The notes beneath the pieces were generated by a model that ran no database searches, was not told the origin of the DNA, and worked only from the letters and a program-made list of their open reading frames with translations. Positions 43,436 through 52,214 of a stretch of 64,000 bases of DNA are shown here, piece by piece. Position 1 is the stretch's first letter, and each line of letters begins with the position of its first letter. The position numbers and the translations under genes are program-made. Source of the stretch: Sphingobacterium lactis (GTDB lineage: Bacteria > Bacteroidota > Bacteroidia > Sphingobacteriales > Sphingobacteriaceae); NCBI RefSeq assembly GCF_011046555.1, contig NZ_CP049246.1:62001-126000 (forward strand), in the 5' to 3' direction.

Positions 43436-43908
43436 TGCGCTTGTTACAATACCATATTATATTCATCCTTTTGACTCTTGGGTCGGTCCGGGCACAAACC
43501 ATGACCGAACCAAGGGTGAATTGGTTAACGTTTGAACAGCTTGAAGACAGTTTGGCGGTGCAACCCAAACCCGTTCTCTTGTTCTTTCATACCGAGTGGT
43601 GCAGCTATTGCAAGAAGATGATGCGGGAGAACTTCACTAATGAAAGCGTAGTGAACAGCATCAACCAAAACTATTATGCGGTAGAATTTGATGCGGAATC
43701 GGTCCAAGAGGTGGCTTTTGAAGGACTTGTCTTAAAAAACGAAAGCAGGCAAAAAAGAACCGGTCAGTACCATGATCTAGTAAAATTGCTCTTGGGGAAA
43801 AATAAAAGACCAACCTTTCCGTTTACAATCCTCTTAAACGCAGACTTCTCCGTAAAATCCACAAATTTTAATTACCTAAGTGTTAAGCAAATATTAAAAA
43901 TTTTATAA
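43435..43908 (+). CDS. Secreted thioredoxin-fold protein
   Basis: 157 residues. Residues 1-20 (MRLLQYHIIFILLTLGSVRA) form a signal peptide, so it acts in the periplasm. The redox motif is in FFHTEWCSYCKKMMRENF (C-S-Y-C near residue 56), as in DsbD-C-terminal or thioredoxin_7 type proteins; TFPFTILLNADF carries the cis-proline region. The gene starts in a TAATG overlap with the TonB receptor, so the proteins are likely made together; it may reduce the CxxC of the receptor plug or the metal ligand (inference). Confidence 0.85.
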   Translation: MRLLQYHIIFILLTLGSVRAQTMTEPRVNWLTFEQLEDSLAVQPKPVLLFFHTEWCSYCKKMMRENFTNESVVNSINQNYYAVEFDAESVQEVAFEGLVLKNESRQKRTGQYHDLVKLLLGKNKRPTFPFTILLNADFSVKSTNFNYLSVKQILKIL

Positions 43909-43982
43909 ATTTAACACCTGATATGTAGCGTATCCCTTTCATGGAACGTTATCAAGCTTAAATAAACAGATACTTAAAATTT

Positions 43983-44588
43983 ATGAAAAACATCAAATTA
44001 CTCGTAGTGGCATTATTGGCCGTATTCACTGTTTCATCGTGTATGGATAATAATGATGTTGGTCCGACTGGCCCAACGTACGAACAGGAAATGAAACGTA
44101 GGGACTCTACTTTAAACGCTCAGAAAGACGATCTAGAAGCATATGCAAAAGCAAACTTTACCAATCCAAAGGAGGATACTACATACGGGATCTGGTACGA
44201 AGTGATTAATACACCGGAAAAAACATACGACTATGTGAAATCTGGACAAGGTTGGGTTCCAGTAGTTGCACAATTGAAATATAAAGGTGAGCTTATGGAC
44301 AAAACTGTTTTTGATGATGAGCAAACAACCACGCAGTTTTTGATCGTTAATCCTTCATCTACAACTGGTGGTGTGATTCCTGCATGGTTGATCGCTTTCT
44401 ACCCACAATCTGATAATAAAAGTAATATTCAGGGATTATTGAAAGATGGTTTGCAACCGGGTCAAAAAATCAGATTCATCACTTCATCCATTTGGGGTTA
44501 TGATAATGCAACTGGGATTGATAAAATTCCTGCAAACTCTCCACTGGTTTTCACATTAGATGTATCTTCAGTAAAGAGCCAATACTAG
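43983..44588 (+). CDS. FKBP-type peptidyl-prolyl isomerase lipoprotein
   Basis: 201 residues. A lipoprotein signal peptide ends at the lipobox VSSC (Cys20), so the mature protein is membrane-anchored. The C-terminal part is an FKBP domain: VVAQLKYKGELMDKTVFDDE near 100, IPAWLIAFYPQ, GLLKDGLQPGQKIRFITSS and GIDKIPANSPLVFTLDV. Some catalytic positions are changed (GVIPAWLIAF for the usual VIPGWxEG), so isomerase activity is uncertain. Convergent with gldB. Related lipoproteins (GldI) act in gliding, but the present protein is not claimed to be GldI. Confidence 0.85.
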   Translation: MKNIKLLVVALLAVFTVSSCMDNNDVGPTGPTYEQEMKRRDSTLNAQKDDLEAYAKANFTNPKEDTTYGIWYEVINTPEKTYDYVKSGQGWVPVVAQLKYKGELMDKTVFDDEQTTTQFLIVNPSSTTGGVIPAWLIAFYPQSDNKSNIQGLLKDGLQPGQKIRFITSSIWGYDNATGIDKIPANSPLVFTLDVSSVKSQY

Positions 44589-44616
44589 AAACTCAAAAAA
44601 TCAATAATATTTACGG

Positions 44617-44648
44617 AAAGCGGGCAATGCACATTGCTCGCTTTTTTT
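44617..44648 (+). terminator. Intrinsic terminator after the FKBP lipoprotein gene
   Basis: AAAGCGGGCAATG and CATTGCTCGCTTT pair over 13 bp (one G-T), with a two-base gap at the tip (so a few tip pairs open), and a run of eight Ts. 28 bases after the stop. Confidence 0.88.
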
Positions 44649-44661
44649 GGTCTTCAGTATT

Positions 44662-45687
44662 TTATTTTCTTCCGTAATCTGATCCCTGCAGGATCACCAG
44701 CGCATCATCCATGGTGAACAGTCGCTTCAGGCTAACGTCTGGGTGCTTTTCCATGTACCGACGCACGATCTGCCAACCGATGTAACTCCCCAATTTCGGC
44801 GCCGATTCTGCACCAAATTCCGGCGTATTTTCGGCCTCCGCAAAGTAGGGCTCCAATGCTGGGATCTTGTTGTTATCAAGTACTTTCTGTTTTACAAAAT
44901 GGGCCCAGATTTCATCCTCATGACTCTTTGCCCAAGTCAACTGTGCTTCCGTATACCCAATTTTCACTTCTTCCGGCCGATCCAATAGCGCATCCAATGC
45001 GTAGAGCACCTTACCTTCGTAGATCATCAATTGCAGTCCCGTCACATCTTTACTGCTCTCCTGCAGTAACTCCTCCCGAATTACGGTTTCCATCACACGG
45101 GGCACGATATATTCCGGCGCAAAACGCCGAATGACGTATTTGGGAATCACAGTTTCCAATTCCGGGTAAAAGCGTGCATTCTCTCCCAGGAACATATCCA
45201 ATCCAATGCCAATGTAATCTTCGCCGATCGGCAATTGGATAGAGAAACCTGAAAAGAAGGAAATGATACGTGGGACTTCGTAATCCGGAAAATCATGCTT
45301 CAGGTATTTGAAAGCTTGGGTAAGTTCTTCTTCCTGCGGCTTCATATCCGGGTATTTCTCCCCTACTGCGGCGGCCAATGCCTTAAAGTCCTCTTGAGCA
45401 ATGAGACCTTTCAATAACTCACCCATATACAGCGTGTCGATCGGACTGCCGACCTGCAACATATGGATCATGTAGTCTGAATAAAATGAACCATATTTCT
45501 TGATCCATTCCCGATTCTTTGCCCCGATGGATGCCACGTTCAATTGAGCAAACTCCCGATCAAACCGTTCAATCTGAATATCAAGTTCAATTTCGGAAAC
45601 ATCAGGTTTTTTGTTTTTCGATCCACAGGAGGAAAAAAGAAGGGCAAATACGAGGAATAATGAGGTAAAAACAGTATATTTTATCAT
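44662..45687 (-). CDS. gldB: Gliding motility-type lipoprotein GldB
   Basis: 341 residues. The start ATG at 45687 gives MIKYTVFTSLFLVFALLFSS followed by Cys, a lipoprotein signal; a longer frame to 45711 would pass the predicted transcription start. The sequence ELDIQIERFDREFAQLN and later GIGLDMFLGENARFYPEL, HEDEIWAHFVKQKVLD and YIGWQIVRRYMEKHPDVSL are typical of GldB. In gliding Flavobacterium GldB is needed for motility, but the protein occurs also in non-gliding Bacteroidota, where its role is not known. The divergent nadE neighbour is a common arrangement. Confidence 0.9.
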   Translation of the reverse strand: MIKYTVFTSLFLVFALLFSSCGSKNKKPDVSEIELDIQIERFDREFAQLNVASIGAKNREWIKKYGSFYSDYMIHMLQVGSPIDTLYMGELLKGLIAQEDFKALAAAVGEKYPDMKPQEEELTQAFKYLKHDFPDYEVPRIISFFSGFSIQLPIGEDYIGIGLDMFLGENARFYPELETVIPKYVIRRFAPEYIVPRVMETVIREELLQESSKDVTGLQLMIYEGKVLYALDALLDRPEEVKIGYTEAQLTWAKSHEDEIWAHFVKQKVLDNNKIPALEPYFAEAENTPEFGAESAPKLGSYIGWQIVRRYMEKHPDVSLKRLFTMDDALVILQGSDYGRK

Positions 45688-45708
45688 GGGGTGTGCTATA
45701 GTGATAGC

Positions 45709-45716
45709 CAAAATTA
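45709..45716 (-). promoter_or_regulatory. -7 element TAATTTTG of gldB
   Basis: On the minus strand TAATTTTG is an exact TAnnTTTG match, 21 bases from the ATG at 45687. It decides that start against a frame extension to 45711. The -33 site is not clear. Confidence 0.45.
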
Positions 45717-45745
45717 ATTATTAAATTTACAATAAATACAGCTAC

Positions 45746-47386
45746 ATGAAAATTGCCTTATCACAGTTAAACTACCATATCGGAAATTTCGAAGAGAACA
45801 ATCATAAAATCATTAGCAGCATCCAGGAAGCAAAATCTGCCGGCGCCGAGCTGATCGTATTCGCGGAGCTGGCTGTTGCGGGGTACCCGGCGAAGGATCT
45901 GCTCCGTAACAACCATTTTTTGCAACGCTGCTACGATAGCCTTCAGGAAATAGCTGCAGCATGTCAGGATATTGCCTGTATTATCGGTGCCCCCGTGCCG
46001 AATGCCGATGGCGAAGGGAAACCGCTCTATAATACGGCCGTACTACTCGAAAGTGGGGCTGTACAAACCATTGTCAAGAAAAGTCTCTTACCGGATTACG
46101 ATGTGTTTGACGAATATCGATACTTTGAACCGAATAAACAGGTCAGTTGCATCAATTTCAAAGGAAAAACCATTGCGCTGACCATCTGCGAAGACCTTTG
46201 GGATGATGATGGCCCCAACTCCTATGTAGGGGATATCATGCAGGAACTGGCCAAGGAGCACCCCGATTTGATCATCAACATTGCCGCCTCTCCGTTTTCC
46301 TATACGCATTTCGACAGCCGAAAGAATGTTTTGGGCAGGAATGTGATTAAAGCAGGAGCACCGCTACTCTATGTGAACCAGGTAGGTGCACACGCAGACA
46401 TCGTTTTTGATGGCCGATCTCTAGCCTTCAATAAAAAAGCAGAACCTATTCTGGAAATGGCTCCCTTTGCGGAGGATCTAGCCTATGTCCATTTTGACAA
46501 TAACGACCTGCAAGCGGATCAGCCGTATGTCAGTCGCGAAACAACAGAAATATCGTTGATTCATGATGCCTTGATCTTGGGGTTGAAGGATTATTTCCGC
46601 AAGTCCGGATTCAAGACTGCGGTTTTGGGATTATCGGGTGGTCTGGACTCGGCCTTAGTTGCTGCTTTGGCTTGTGAAGCATTGGGCCCTGAAAATGTTT
46701 TGGCGGTTTTGATGCCGTCCATTTATTCTTCTGACCATTCCCTAAAGGATGCCCTCGATTTGGTCAACAATACGGGATGTAAGCACCATATCATTCCTAT
46801 CAAAGATATTGCAGCTTCCTTTGAAGGGACTTTATCGGAGATCTTTGCCGGTCGCAATCCCGATACCACCGAGGAAAATATTCAGGCGCGGACGCGCGGA
46901 ACGCTGTTAATGGCTATTTCCAATAAATTCGGTAATATCCTGCTCAACACATCCAATAAGAGCGAAGCAGCTGTCGGATACGGCACGTTATACGGCGATA
47001 TGGCCGGCTCCCTATCCGTCATCGGCGATGTATATAAAACGCAGGCCTTCGAATTGGCCCGATACATGAACAGGGAAAGGGAAATCATTCCGATCAATAC
47101 CATCGTAAAACCACCATCCGCAGAGTTACGGCCAGACCAGAAGGACTCCGATTCGCTACCTCCTTATGATCTGTTGGATGCCGTTCTATTCCAATTGATC
47201 GAGATGGAGAAATCCAAGGAAGAAGTGGTTCAAATAGGGTTTGATGAGGCTTTAGTATCGCGCATCTATAAGATGCTCGGCAATGCGGAGTTTAAGCGTT
47301 TCCAAGCCCCTCCTATTCTGCGGGTTAGCCCGAAAGCCTTTGGGCCGGGCCGGTCCATGCCTTTGGTCGCAAAATATTCATTCTAG
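45746..47386 (+). CDS. nadE: Glutamine-dependent NAD+ synthetase
   Basis: 546 residues with two domains. The N-terminal amidase (nitrilase fold, 1-260) makes ammonia from glutamine: Glu41 in LIVFAELAVAGYP, Lys in VKKSLLPDYDVFDEYRYF and Cys in ALTICEDLWDDDGP. The C-terminal synthetase (about 285-546) has the ATP-pyrophosphatase P-loop LGLSGGLDSALVAALA and NTSNKSEAAVGYGTLYGDMAG. It adds the amide to deamido-NAD. The ATG at 45746 gives the conserved start MKIALSQLNYHIG. Divergent from gldB, 58 bases apart. Confidence 0.96.
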   Translation: MKIALSQLNYHIGNFEENNHKIISSIQEAKSAGAELIVFAELAVAGYPAKDLLRNNHFLQRCYDSLQEIAAACQDIACIIGAPVPNADGEGKPLYNTAVLLESGAVQTIVKKSLLPDYDVFDEYRYFEPNKQVSCINFKGKTIALTICEDLWDDDGPNSYVGDIMQELAKEHPDLIINIAASPFSYTHFDSRKNVLGRNVIKAGAPLLYVNQVGAHADIVFDGRSLAFNKKAEPILEMAPFAEDLAYVHFDNNDLQADQPYVSRETTEISLIHDALILGLKDYFRKSGFKTAVLGLSGGLDSALVAALACEALGPENVLAVLMPSIYSSDHSLKDALDLVNNTGCKHHIIPIKDIAASFEGTLSEIFAGRNPDTTEENIQARTRGTLLMAISNKFGNILLNTSNKSEAAVGYGTLYGDMAGSLSVIGDVYKTQAFELARYMNREREIIPINTIVKPPSAELRPDQKDSDSLPPYDLLDAVLFQLIEMEKSKEEVVQIGFDEALVSRIYKMLGNAEFKRFQAPPILRVSPKAFGPGRSMPLVAKYSF

Positions 47387-47436
47387 GCTTAAACTTTTTC
47401 ACGGGCGCGCTGTCTAATAAGAAATTGAAATACGTT

Positions 47437-48000
47437 ATGAAACATATATGGTCTGTTATGCTCGTGGGGGTTCTTTTGGTTTTTGCCTCCTGTAGCGGCT
47501 ACAAATACAATACAACAAAAGTCCAAAGCTTGGATTTTTCGCAATATAAAACCTACGGATGGTTGCCACCGGTAGATTCGCTATCGAAAAACTACTTTAA
47601 TAACGATATCGCTCGCGACAACATTATGTCTACCGCAAATAGAGAATTAGCGGCGCGTGGTTTAACCTACAGCAAGGAAAACCCAGATGTACTCTTCCGT
47701 TACATTACGATCGTGAATAATAAAAGTCGCATGGTATATGGCCATTCAGGCTGGGGATTTGGTGGTCCTTGGGGTTATTACAGCCCATGGTGGGGCTATG
47801 GTTGGGGCATGGGTGGATCTTACCCTGTGGCTAAGGAAAAGGTCCGTTATTCACACCTGATCATCGAAGCTCGCGACCGTAGAACCAATTCCGTTGTATG
47901 GCAGGCACGTGGTTCTGGACAGATCAAAACTCCGGAAGCATCTATTAACAACCTACCGGAAGTGGTACAGGGAATCTTTAAGGAGTATCCTGCGAAATAA
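47437..48000 (+). CDS. DUF4136 family lipoprotein
   Basis: 187 residues from the ATG at 47437 (MKHIWSVMLVGVLLVFASC), a lipoprotein signal ending at the lipobox FASC; an in-frame TTG at 47425 is less likely. The body has the DUF4136 pattern SLDFSQYKTYGWLPP, NRELAARGLTYSKENPDVLF and RTNSVVWQARGSG, with a Gly/Trp/Tyr-rich central stretch (GWGFGGPWGYYSPWWGYGWG). Function unknown; a membrane-anchored envelope protein. A strong terminator follows. Confidence 0.9.
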   Translation: MKHIWSVMLVGVLLVFASCSGYKYNTTKVQSLDFSQYKTYGWLPPVDSLSKNYFNNDIARDNIMSTANRELAARGLTYSKENPDVLFRYITIVNNKSRMVYGHSGWGFGGPWGYYSPWWGYGWGMGGSYPVAKEKVRYSHLIIEARDRRTNSVVWQARGSGQIKTPEASINNLPEVVQGIFKEYPAK

Positions 48001-48057
48001 ATACCTGCATGACCAAAACATACAGTATATACGTGCACGCCGAAAGGATGTGCATAA

Positions 48058-48084
48058 AAAAGCGAGCAGCACATGCTCGCTTTT
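48058..48084 (+). terminator. Intrinsic terminator after the DUF4136 gene
   Basis: AAAAGCGAGCA (48058-48068) and TGCTCGCTTTT (48074-48084) form a perfect 11-bp stem with a five-base loop, then CGTTTT. The A/T flanks let it work on both strands, serving also the convergent GNAT gene. Confidence 0.85.
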
Positions 48085-48138
48085 CGTTTTTACTATCCGT
48101 AGGTCATCTTTTTTCGAGGAAAGCCAAGTGGAGATGGC

Positions 48139-48600
48139 TCAGTTAATTCCCAGCCTCATTTCCAGTACCAGCGGTTTAAATCCAACTTTCTCATACGATT
48201 TCTTGGCAGCGATATTTTCATCATACACCTCCAATCTGACCTCTTTCACATCCCTGGATTTGGCCCAGGCAAATAATTTTTCAATGATGAGTTTATTGAC
48301 GCCCTTTCCTCGAAAAGAGGGCTTGACAAACATGAATCCCAAATAGGCATAGGCGGAAAATTTATTTTTAGGAGCTGCTTTCAGGATTTTTGCATACCCA
48401 GAACCAATAATTTCTTCTTGATAAGTTGCTACCACCAGCTCAGCCAGATCCGAATTGATCAGATCAAGCAGATCATAATAATGAATTTTGCCCTCTTTTA
48501 GGGTACTATCAAATGGTCTTTCAGCCGACACGACACCCTCCTCAAAGGTTAATAGCGTATCCAAGTCAGATTCCAGTGCTTTACGAATTTGTATATCCAT
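48139..48600 (-). CDS. GNAT family N-acetyltransferase
   Basis: 153 residues with the GNAT fold: the N-terminal IRKALESDLDTLLTFEEGV, the core AYAYLGFMFVKPSFRGKGVN with the acetyl-CoA loop RGKGVN (Q/RxxGxG/A type), and the C-terminal VRLEVYDENIAAKKSYEKVG and FKPLVLEM. Transfers an acetyl group from acetyl-CoA to an unknown amine. The ATG at 48600 gives MDIQIRKALESD. Convergent with the DUF4136 gene. Confidence 0.9.
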   Translation of the reverse strand: MDIQIRKALESDLDTLLTFEEGVVSAERPFDSTLKEGKIHYYDLLDLINSDLAELVVATYQEEIIGSGYAKILKAAPKNKFSAYAYLGFMFVKPSFRGKGVNKLIIEKLFAWAKSRDVKEVRLEVYDENIAAKKSYEKVGFKPLVLEMRLGIN

Positions 48601-48765
48601 ATATAGTTTGATTGCCGTTTTTGTTTATTAACGATTTAAGAAATCAAATAGTCTATTTTCCTCCTATTCCAGCACGCAAAAAGAGAATGGAAATTCATCT
48701 TTTTTAAGGGTTATTCGTTTAATGAAAAAATCTGATTAGCAATTTTTCAACAAACTTCCCCCATT

Positions 48766-48793
48766 GGATAAGGCAAATTTTGCCTCCCTATCC
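48766..48793 (+). promoter_or_regulatory. Inverted repeat upstream of the CatB-like gene
   Basis: AGGCAAA-T-TTTGCCT (48771-48785) is a perfect 15-base palindrome, framed by GGATA (48766-48770) and TATCC (48789-48793). It lies about 30 bases before the ATG and could be an operator or a hairpin in the leader. Confidence 0.4.
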
Positions 48794-48823
48794 GCTATTG
48801 TTGTACACTAAAAATTGCAAGAG

Positions 48824-49468
48824 ATGAAAAATTACTTTGAAAGTCCCTTTAAGGGCAAGATTATTCAAGATCAGATAACAAATCCCAACATAAAAGCCGG
48901 CAAATATTCCTACTATTCAGGTTATTACCATGGCCATTCCTTTGACGAATGCGCACGCTTCTTGATGCCTGACAACGAACAGGTTGATCAATTGGTTATT
49001 GGCTCCTTCTGTTCTATTGGTAGCGGAGCCAGTTTTATTATGGCCGGTAATCAAGGCCACCGGCACGATTGGATCAGCACTTTTCCCTTTCATTATATGC
49101 CGGAAGTCGCCAGTTTTTCCGGAAGCTTAGATGGTTTTGCCCCTGCTGGTGATACCGTGGTTGGGCATGATGTATGGATTGGTACGGAGGCGATGATAAT
49201 GCCCGGAGTGAAGATTGGGCATGGAGCTGTTATCGGTAGCCGCGCGCTGATCAGTAGGGATGTTGAACCCTATGCCATCATGGGTGGAAACCCAGCAAAA
49301 CTCATCCGGAAACGCTTTGAAGAATCAGCTATCCAACAGCTGTTGGAAATGAATTGGTGGGATTGGCCTGAACATATCCTGCAGCAGGCAATGCCCATCC
49401 TCTGTTCTGGAAATATAGCGAAACTCTACCAGTTCTATCAGGACAACATCCAACGTAGCAAAACATAA
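48824..49468 (+). CDS. CatB-like O-acetyltransferase (hexapeptide-repeat xenobiotic acetyltransferase)
   Basis: 214 residues of the left-handed beta-helix acyltransferases. The sequence [22 protein letters not shown], then [30 protein letters not shown] with the catalytic His, and the repeats [32 protein letters not shown] and the end [14 protein letters not shown] are those of the CatB/Vat group, which acetylate chloramphenicol or streptogramin A. Chromosomal members are common and resistance cannot be concluded. The ATG at 48824 is preferred to a TTG nine bases earlier. Confidence 0.9.
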   Translation: MKNYFESPFKGKIIQDQITNPNIKAGKYSYYSGYYHGHSFDECARFLMPDNEQVDQLVIGSFCSIGSGASFIMAGNQGHRHDWISTFPFHYMPEVASFSGSLDGFAPAGDTVVGHDVWIGTEAMIMPGVKIGHGAVIGSRALISRDVEPYAIMGGNPAKLIRKRFEESAIQQLLEMNWWDWPEHILQQAMPILCSGNIAKLYQFYQDNIQRSKT

Positions 49469-49504
49469 GGTAAACTTCACAACAAGACATTAACCAAAAA
49501 GATT

Positions 49505-49529
49505 AGGGGCGAATAAATCCGCCCCTTTT
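49505..49529 (+). terminator. Terminator after the CatB-like gene
   Basis: AGGGGCG (49505-49511) and CGCCCCT (49520-49526) form a 7-bp GC-rich stem with an eight-base loop and a T-run (TTTT). Confidence 0.75.
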
Positions 49530-49567
49530 CCAATATACTAACAACAATATGATCCAAAATTTACATC

Positions 49568-51007
49568 CTATATGTGCACCAGTTTCATCCTCGGCACCAA
49601 GGTTTTCATAATAATCCAAGCCAGCAGATAGGCAATGGAACAGGTCGCAAAAATGATAAAGTATCCAGATTCGATTCCTTCAAAACCCATAAATTTCATG
49701 TTCGTCTGTTCGGCATGGTCAAACAACATTCCTGAGATCTTATTGATCAGGAAAGATCCTATCCCCCCTGCCAGACCAGCAATGCCGGTAACCGTAGCGA
49801 TGGCTTTTTTCGGAAACATGTCGCCGACAGAGGAAAAGATATTTGCCGACCAGGACTGGTGTGCTGCTGCTGCTATACCGATCAGGATCACCGGCCACCA
49901 ATACGAGTATTCTCCCATCGGTTGGGCGAATAAAATCAATAAGGGAAAGAACGCAAAGATCAACATGGCCTTCATGCGTCCAGCATAGACCTCCATGCCC
50001 AATTTTTCCACGAAATAAGTCGGCAACCAACCGCCTATAATGGACAGCATTGTAATGGCATACAGCACAAAAATGGCAATCTGCCCTTCAAAATCGGAAG
50101 ATTTGATATCATATACGGAACTCAGGTACGCTGGGAACCAAAACAGCAGGAACCACCAAACGCCATCCGTCAGGAATTTACCGAAGATCAATGCCCAAGT
50201 CTGTTTGAATTTCAGGCAGGTTAAAATCGAAACGCGCGCAGGTTTGGTGTCGCCAGTTACGATATCGCCATGGTCCAGGTCCTGTTTGATATAAGCGAGC
50301 TCCTCCGCATTCACCTTTGGATTCTCTTCTGGTTTCTTATACATGAACTGCCAGAATCCCATCCAGACAAAACCAAGTGCACCGATGATAATAAAGGATA
50401 ATTCCCATCCGTAACGGGCTGCAATTGCAGGAATCGTCAGTGGTGCGAGCAAGGCGCCAATGGTCGCGCCAGAATTAAAGATACTGGTCGAAAAGGCACG
50501 GTCCTTCTTAGGGAAATATTCTACACAGGCTTTCATTGCTGCGGGGAAATTCCCCCCTTCTCCCAATGCAAGCACGATTCGTGCGAAGATAAAGACCGTG
50601 ACGGAGATACTCACCACTCTACTGACATCTTCCACTCCGGCGATGATTTCCTTAGCCTCACCAAACGTCACCAACCATTGACCGGTCAGCATGCCTGAGG
50701 TAATCATGCCACAAAAAGCATGCAGGACAGCACCGATGGACCAGATCGCAATCGCCCACATATAGCCTTTCTTTGTCCCTAACCAATCGATGAATCGACC
50801 GGATAGCAACATCGAAATGGCATAGACGATGGCAAATATGGCGGCCACATTTCCATAGTCATTATTGGTCCAATGGAATTCCGGAGCGATAAAGTCCTTC
50901 CACGTGAGGGAAAGTACTTGCCGATCGAGGTAGTTGATGGTCGTTGCAAAAAACAATAATGCACAGACCGTCCACCTGTATTTTGTAGGTTGGTTTACTT
51001 GGCTCAT
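49568..51007 (-). CDS. MFS hexuronate transporter (ExuT-like, ACS family)
   Basis: 479 residues, twelve helices. It shows the anion:cation symporter family signatures: RWTVCALLFFATTINYLDRQ at the N-terminus, LSGRFIDWLGTKKGYMWAIA (motif A region), ALGEGGNFPAAMKACVEYFP near residue 150 and FSTSIFNSGATIGALLAPLT. An unusual extra stretch of about 35 residues at 110-145 (GQWLVTFGEAKEIIAGVEDVSRV) lies between helices 3 and 4. Probably imports D-glucuronate or D-galacturonate with protons. It is the last gene of a three-gene minus-strand operon with uxuA and the SDR gene. Confidence 0.88.
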   Translation of the reverse strand: MSQVNQPTKYRWTVCALLFFATTINYLDRQVLSLTWKDFIAPEFHWTNNDYGNVAAIFAIVYAISMLLSGRFIDWLGTKKGYMWAIAIWSIGAVLHAFCGMITSGMLTGQWLVTFGEAKEIIAGVEDVSRVVSISVTVFIFARIVLALGEGGNFPAAMKACVEYFPKKDRAFSTSIFNSGATIGALLAPLTIPAIAARYGWELSFIIIGALGFVWMGFWQFMYKKPEENPKVNAEELAYIKQDLDHGDIVTGDTKPARVSILTCLKFKQTWALIFGKFLTDGVWWFLLFWFPAYLSSVYDIKSSDFEGQIAIFVLYAITMLSIIGGWLPTYFVEKLGMEVYAGRMKAMLIFAFFPLLILFAQPMGEYSYWWPVILIGIAAAAHQSWSANIFSSVGDMFPKKAIATVTGIAGLAGGIGSFLINKISGMLFDHAEQTNMKFMGFEGIESGYFIIFATCSIAYLLAWIIMKTLVPRMKLVHI

Positions 51008-51038
51008 TTTTTAGTTTATAAAGGTTGTATCTGGGGGA

Positions 51039-52208
51039 TTAGGAACGGATGATCCCCAATTCCAATCCCCTGAGTTCTGCTAATCCACGGAGTCTACCGA
51101 TGGCAGAGTATCCGGGGTTGCTGACTTTATGCAAATCGTCGAGCATCTGATGACCATGATCCGGTCGGAATGGAATCGGCATGTCCCGCGTCTGGTTTTC
51201 TGCACTCAGTGCTTTTACGATTCGGTACATATCCACATCACCATCCAAGTGATCCGCTTCATAGAAGCTTCCAATTTCATCACGTTTCACATTCCGCAAA
51301 TGCGCAAAATAAACGCGGTGTTTTACTTTTTCAAAGATTGCCGGCAGGTCATTCGAAGGACCAGCTCCTAAAGATCCCGTACAGAAGCAGATGCCGTTGA
51401 ATGCTTTGGGCTGTTGCTCGATCAGGAAGGTCAGGTCCTGCTCGTTGCTGACCACCCTCGGAAGACCGAGAATGGCATAAGGAGGATCATCGGGATGAAT
51501 GGTCATCTTGATCCCATACTCCTCACAGACATCGGCTATCGACGCCAGAAAGTACAGCAGGTTCTGCTTCAACCCATCGCGGCCAATGGCCTTGTAGATT
51601 TCAATACTCTGGGTCAGGGAATCCAAGGAAATATCGGCTTCACCAGGAATCCCCATAAGCACGTTGATCTCCAGATCCTTCTTCGCTTGCTCATCCATTT
51701 CCGCATAGCGGGATTCGGCCGCCACCTGGATCTGTTCAGAATAATCTGCACGAGCGTCTGCTCGATTCAGGATGTAGATATCAAAGATGGCCAGATCAAT
51801 CCAATCGAAATACAAGGCTTTCGATCCATCCTTCATTTCCAGATCCAACTGCGTTCTGGTCCAATCCAACACCGGCATAAAATTATAGCATACGGTCTTA
51901 ATGCCGCATTGGGCAAGGTTGCGTAACGATTCCCGATAATTTTCAAGGTAATGCTCTGCCTCTGCCGATCTCGTTTTGATCGCTTCGTGAACCGGCACCG
52001 ATTCAACGACGGACCAGCGCAATCCAGCGGCTTCAATTATTTGCTTGCGTTCCTGTATATCCGCCAGTGGCCACACTTCCCCATGGGGTATATGGTGCAG
52101 CGCACTCACAATTCCGGTTGCTCCGGCTTGTTTCACATCTTGAAGCGTCACGCCATCCTTTGGTCCATACCAACGCCAGGTCTGTTCTAAAAATCTTTTA
52201 TTTTCCAT
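51039..52208 (-). CDS. uxuA: Mannonate dehydratase
   Basis: 389 residues. Converts D-mannonate to 2-keto-3-deoxygluconate. The sequence TWRWYGPKDGVTLQDVKQAG, GIVSALHHIPHGEVWPL and SVVESVPVHEAIKT and the metal-site motifs in FCTGSLGAGPSNDL, YFAHLRNVKRDEIGSFYEAD and PFRPDHGHQM are typical of UxuA (TIM-barrel, Mn/Fe-dependent). Length is normal. Six bases separate it from the upstream SDR gene and 31 from the transporter gene, all on the minus strand. Confidence 0.95.
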   Translation of the reverse strand: MENKRFLEQTWRWYGPKDGVTLQDVKQAGATGIVSALHHIPHGEVWPLADIQERKQIIEAAGLRWSVVESVPVHEAIKTRSAEAEHYLENYRESLRNLAQCGIKTVCYNFMPVLDWTRTQLDLEMKDGSKALYFDWIDLAIFDIYILNRADARADYSEQIQVAAESRYAEMDEQAKKDLEINVLMGIPGEADISLDSLTQSIEIYKAIGRDGLKQNLLYFLASIADVCEEYGIKMTIHPDDPPYAILGLPRVVSNEQDLTFLIEQQPKAFNGICFCTGSLGAGPSNDLPAIFEKVKHRVYFAHLRNVKRDEIGSFYEADHLDGDVDMYRIVKALSAENQTRDMPIPFRPDHGHQMLDDLHKVSNPGYSAIGRLRGLAELRGLELGIIRS

Positions 52209-52214
52209 AATCCA

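Noticed and set aside
48824..49468. Antibiotic resistance call for the CatB-like gene
   Set aside because: Hexapeptide acetyltransferases of this group are frequent on chromosomes and sequence alone does not show activity on chloramphenicol or streptogramins.
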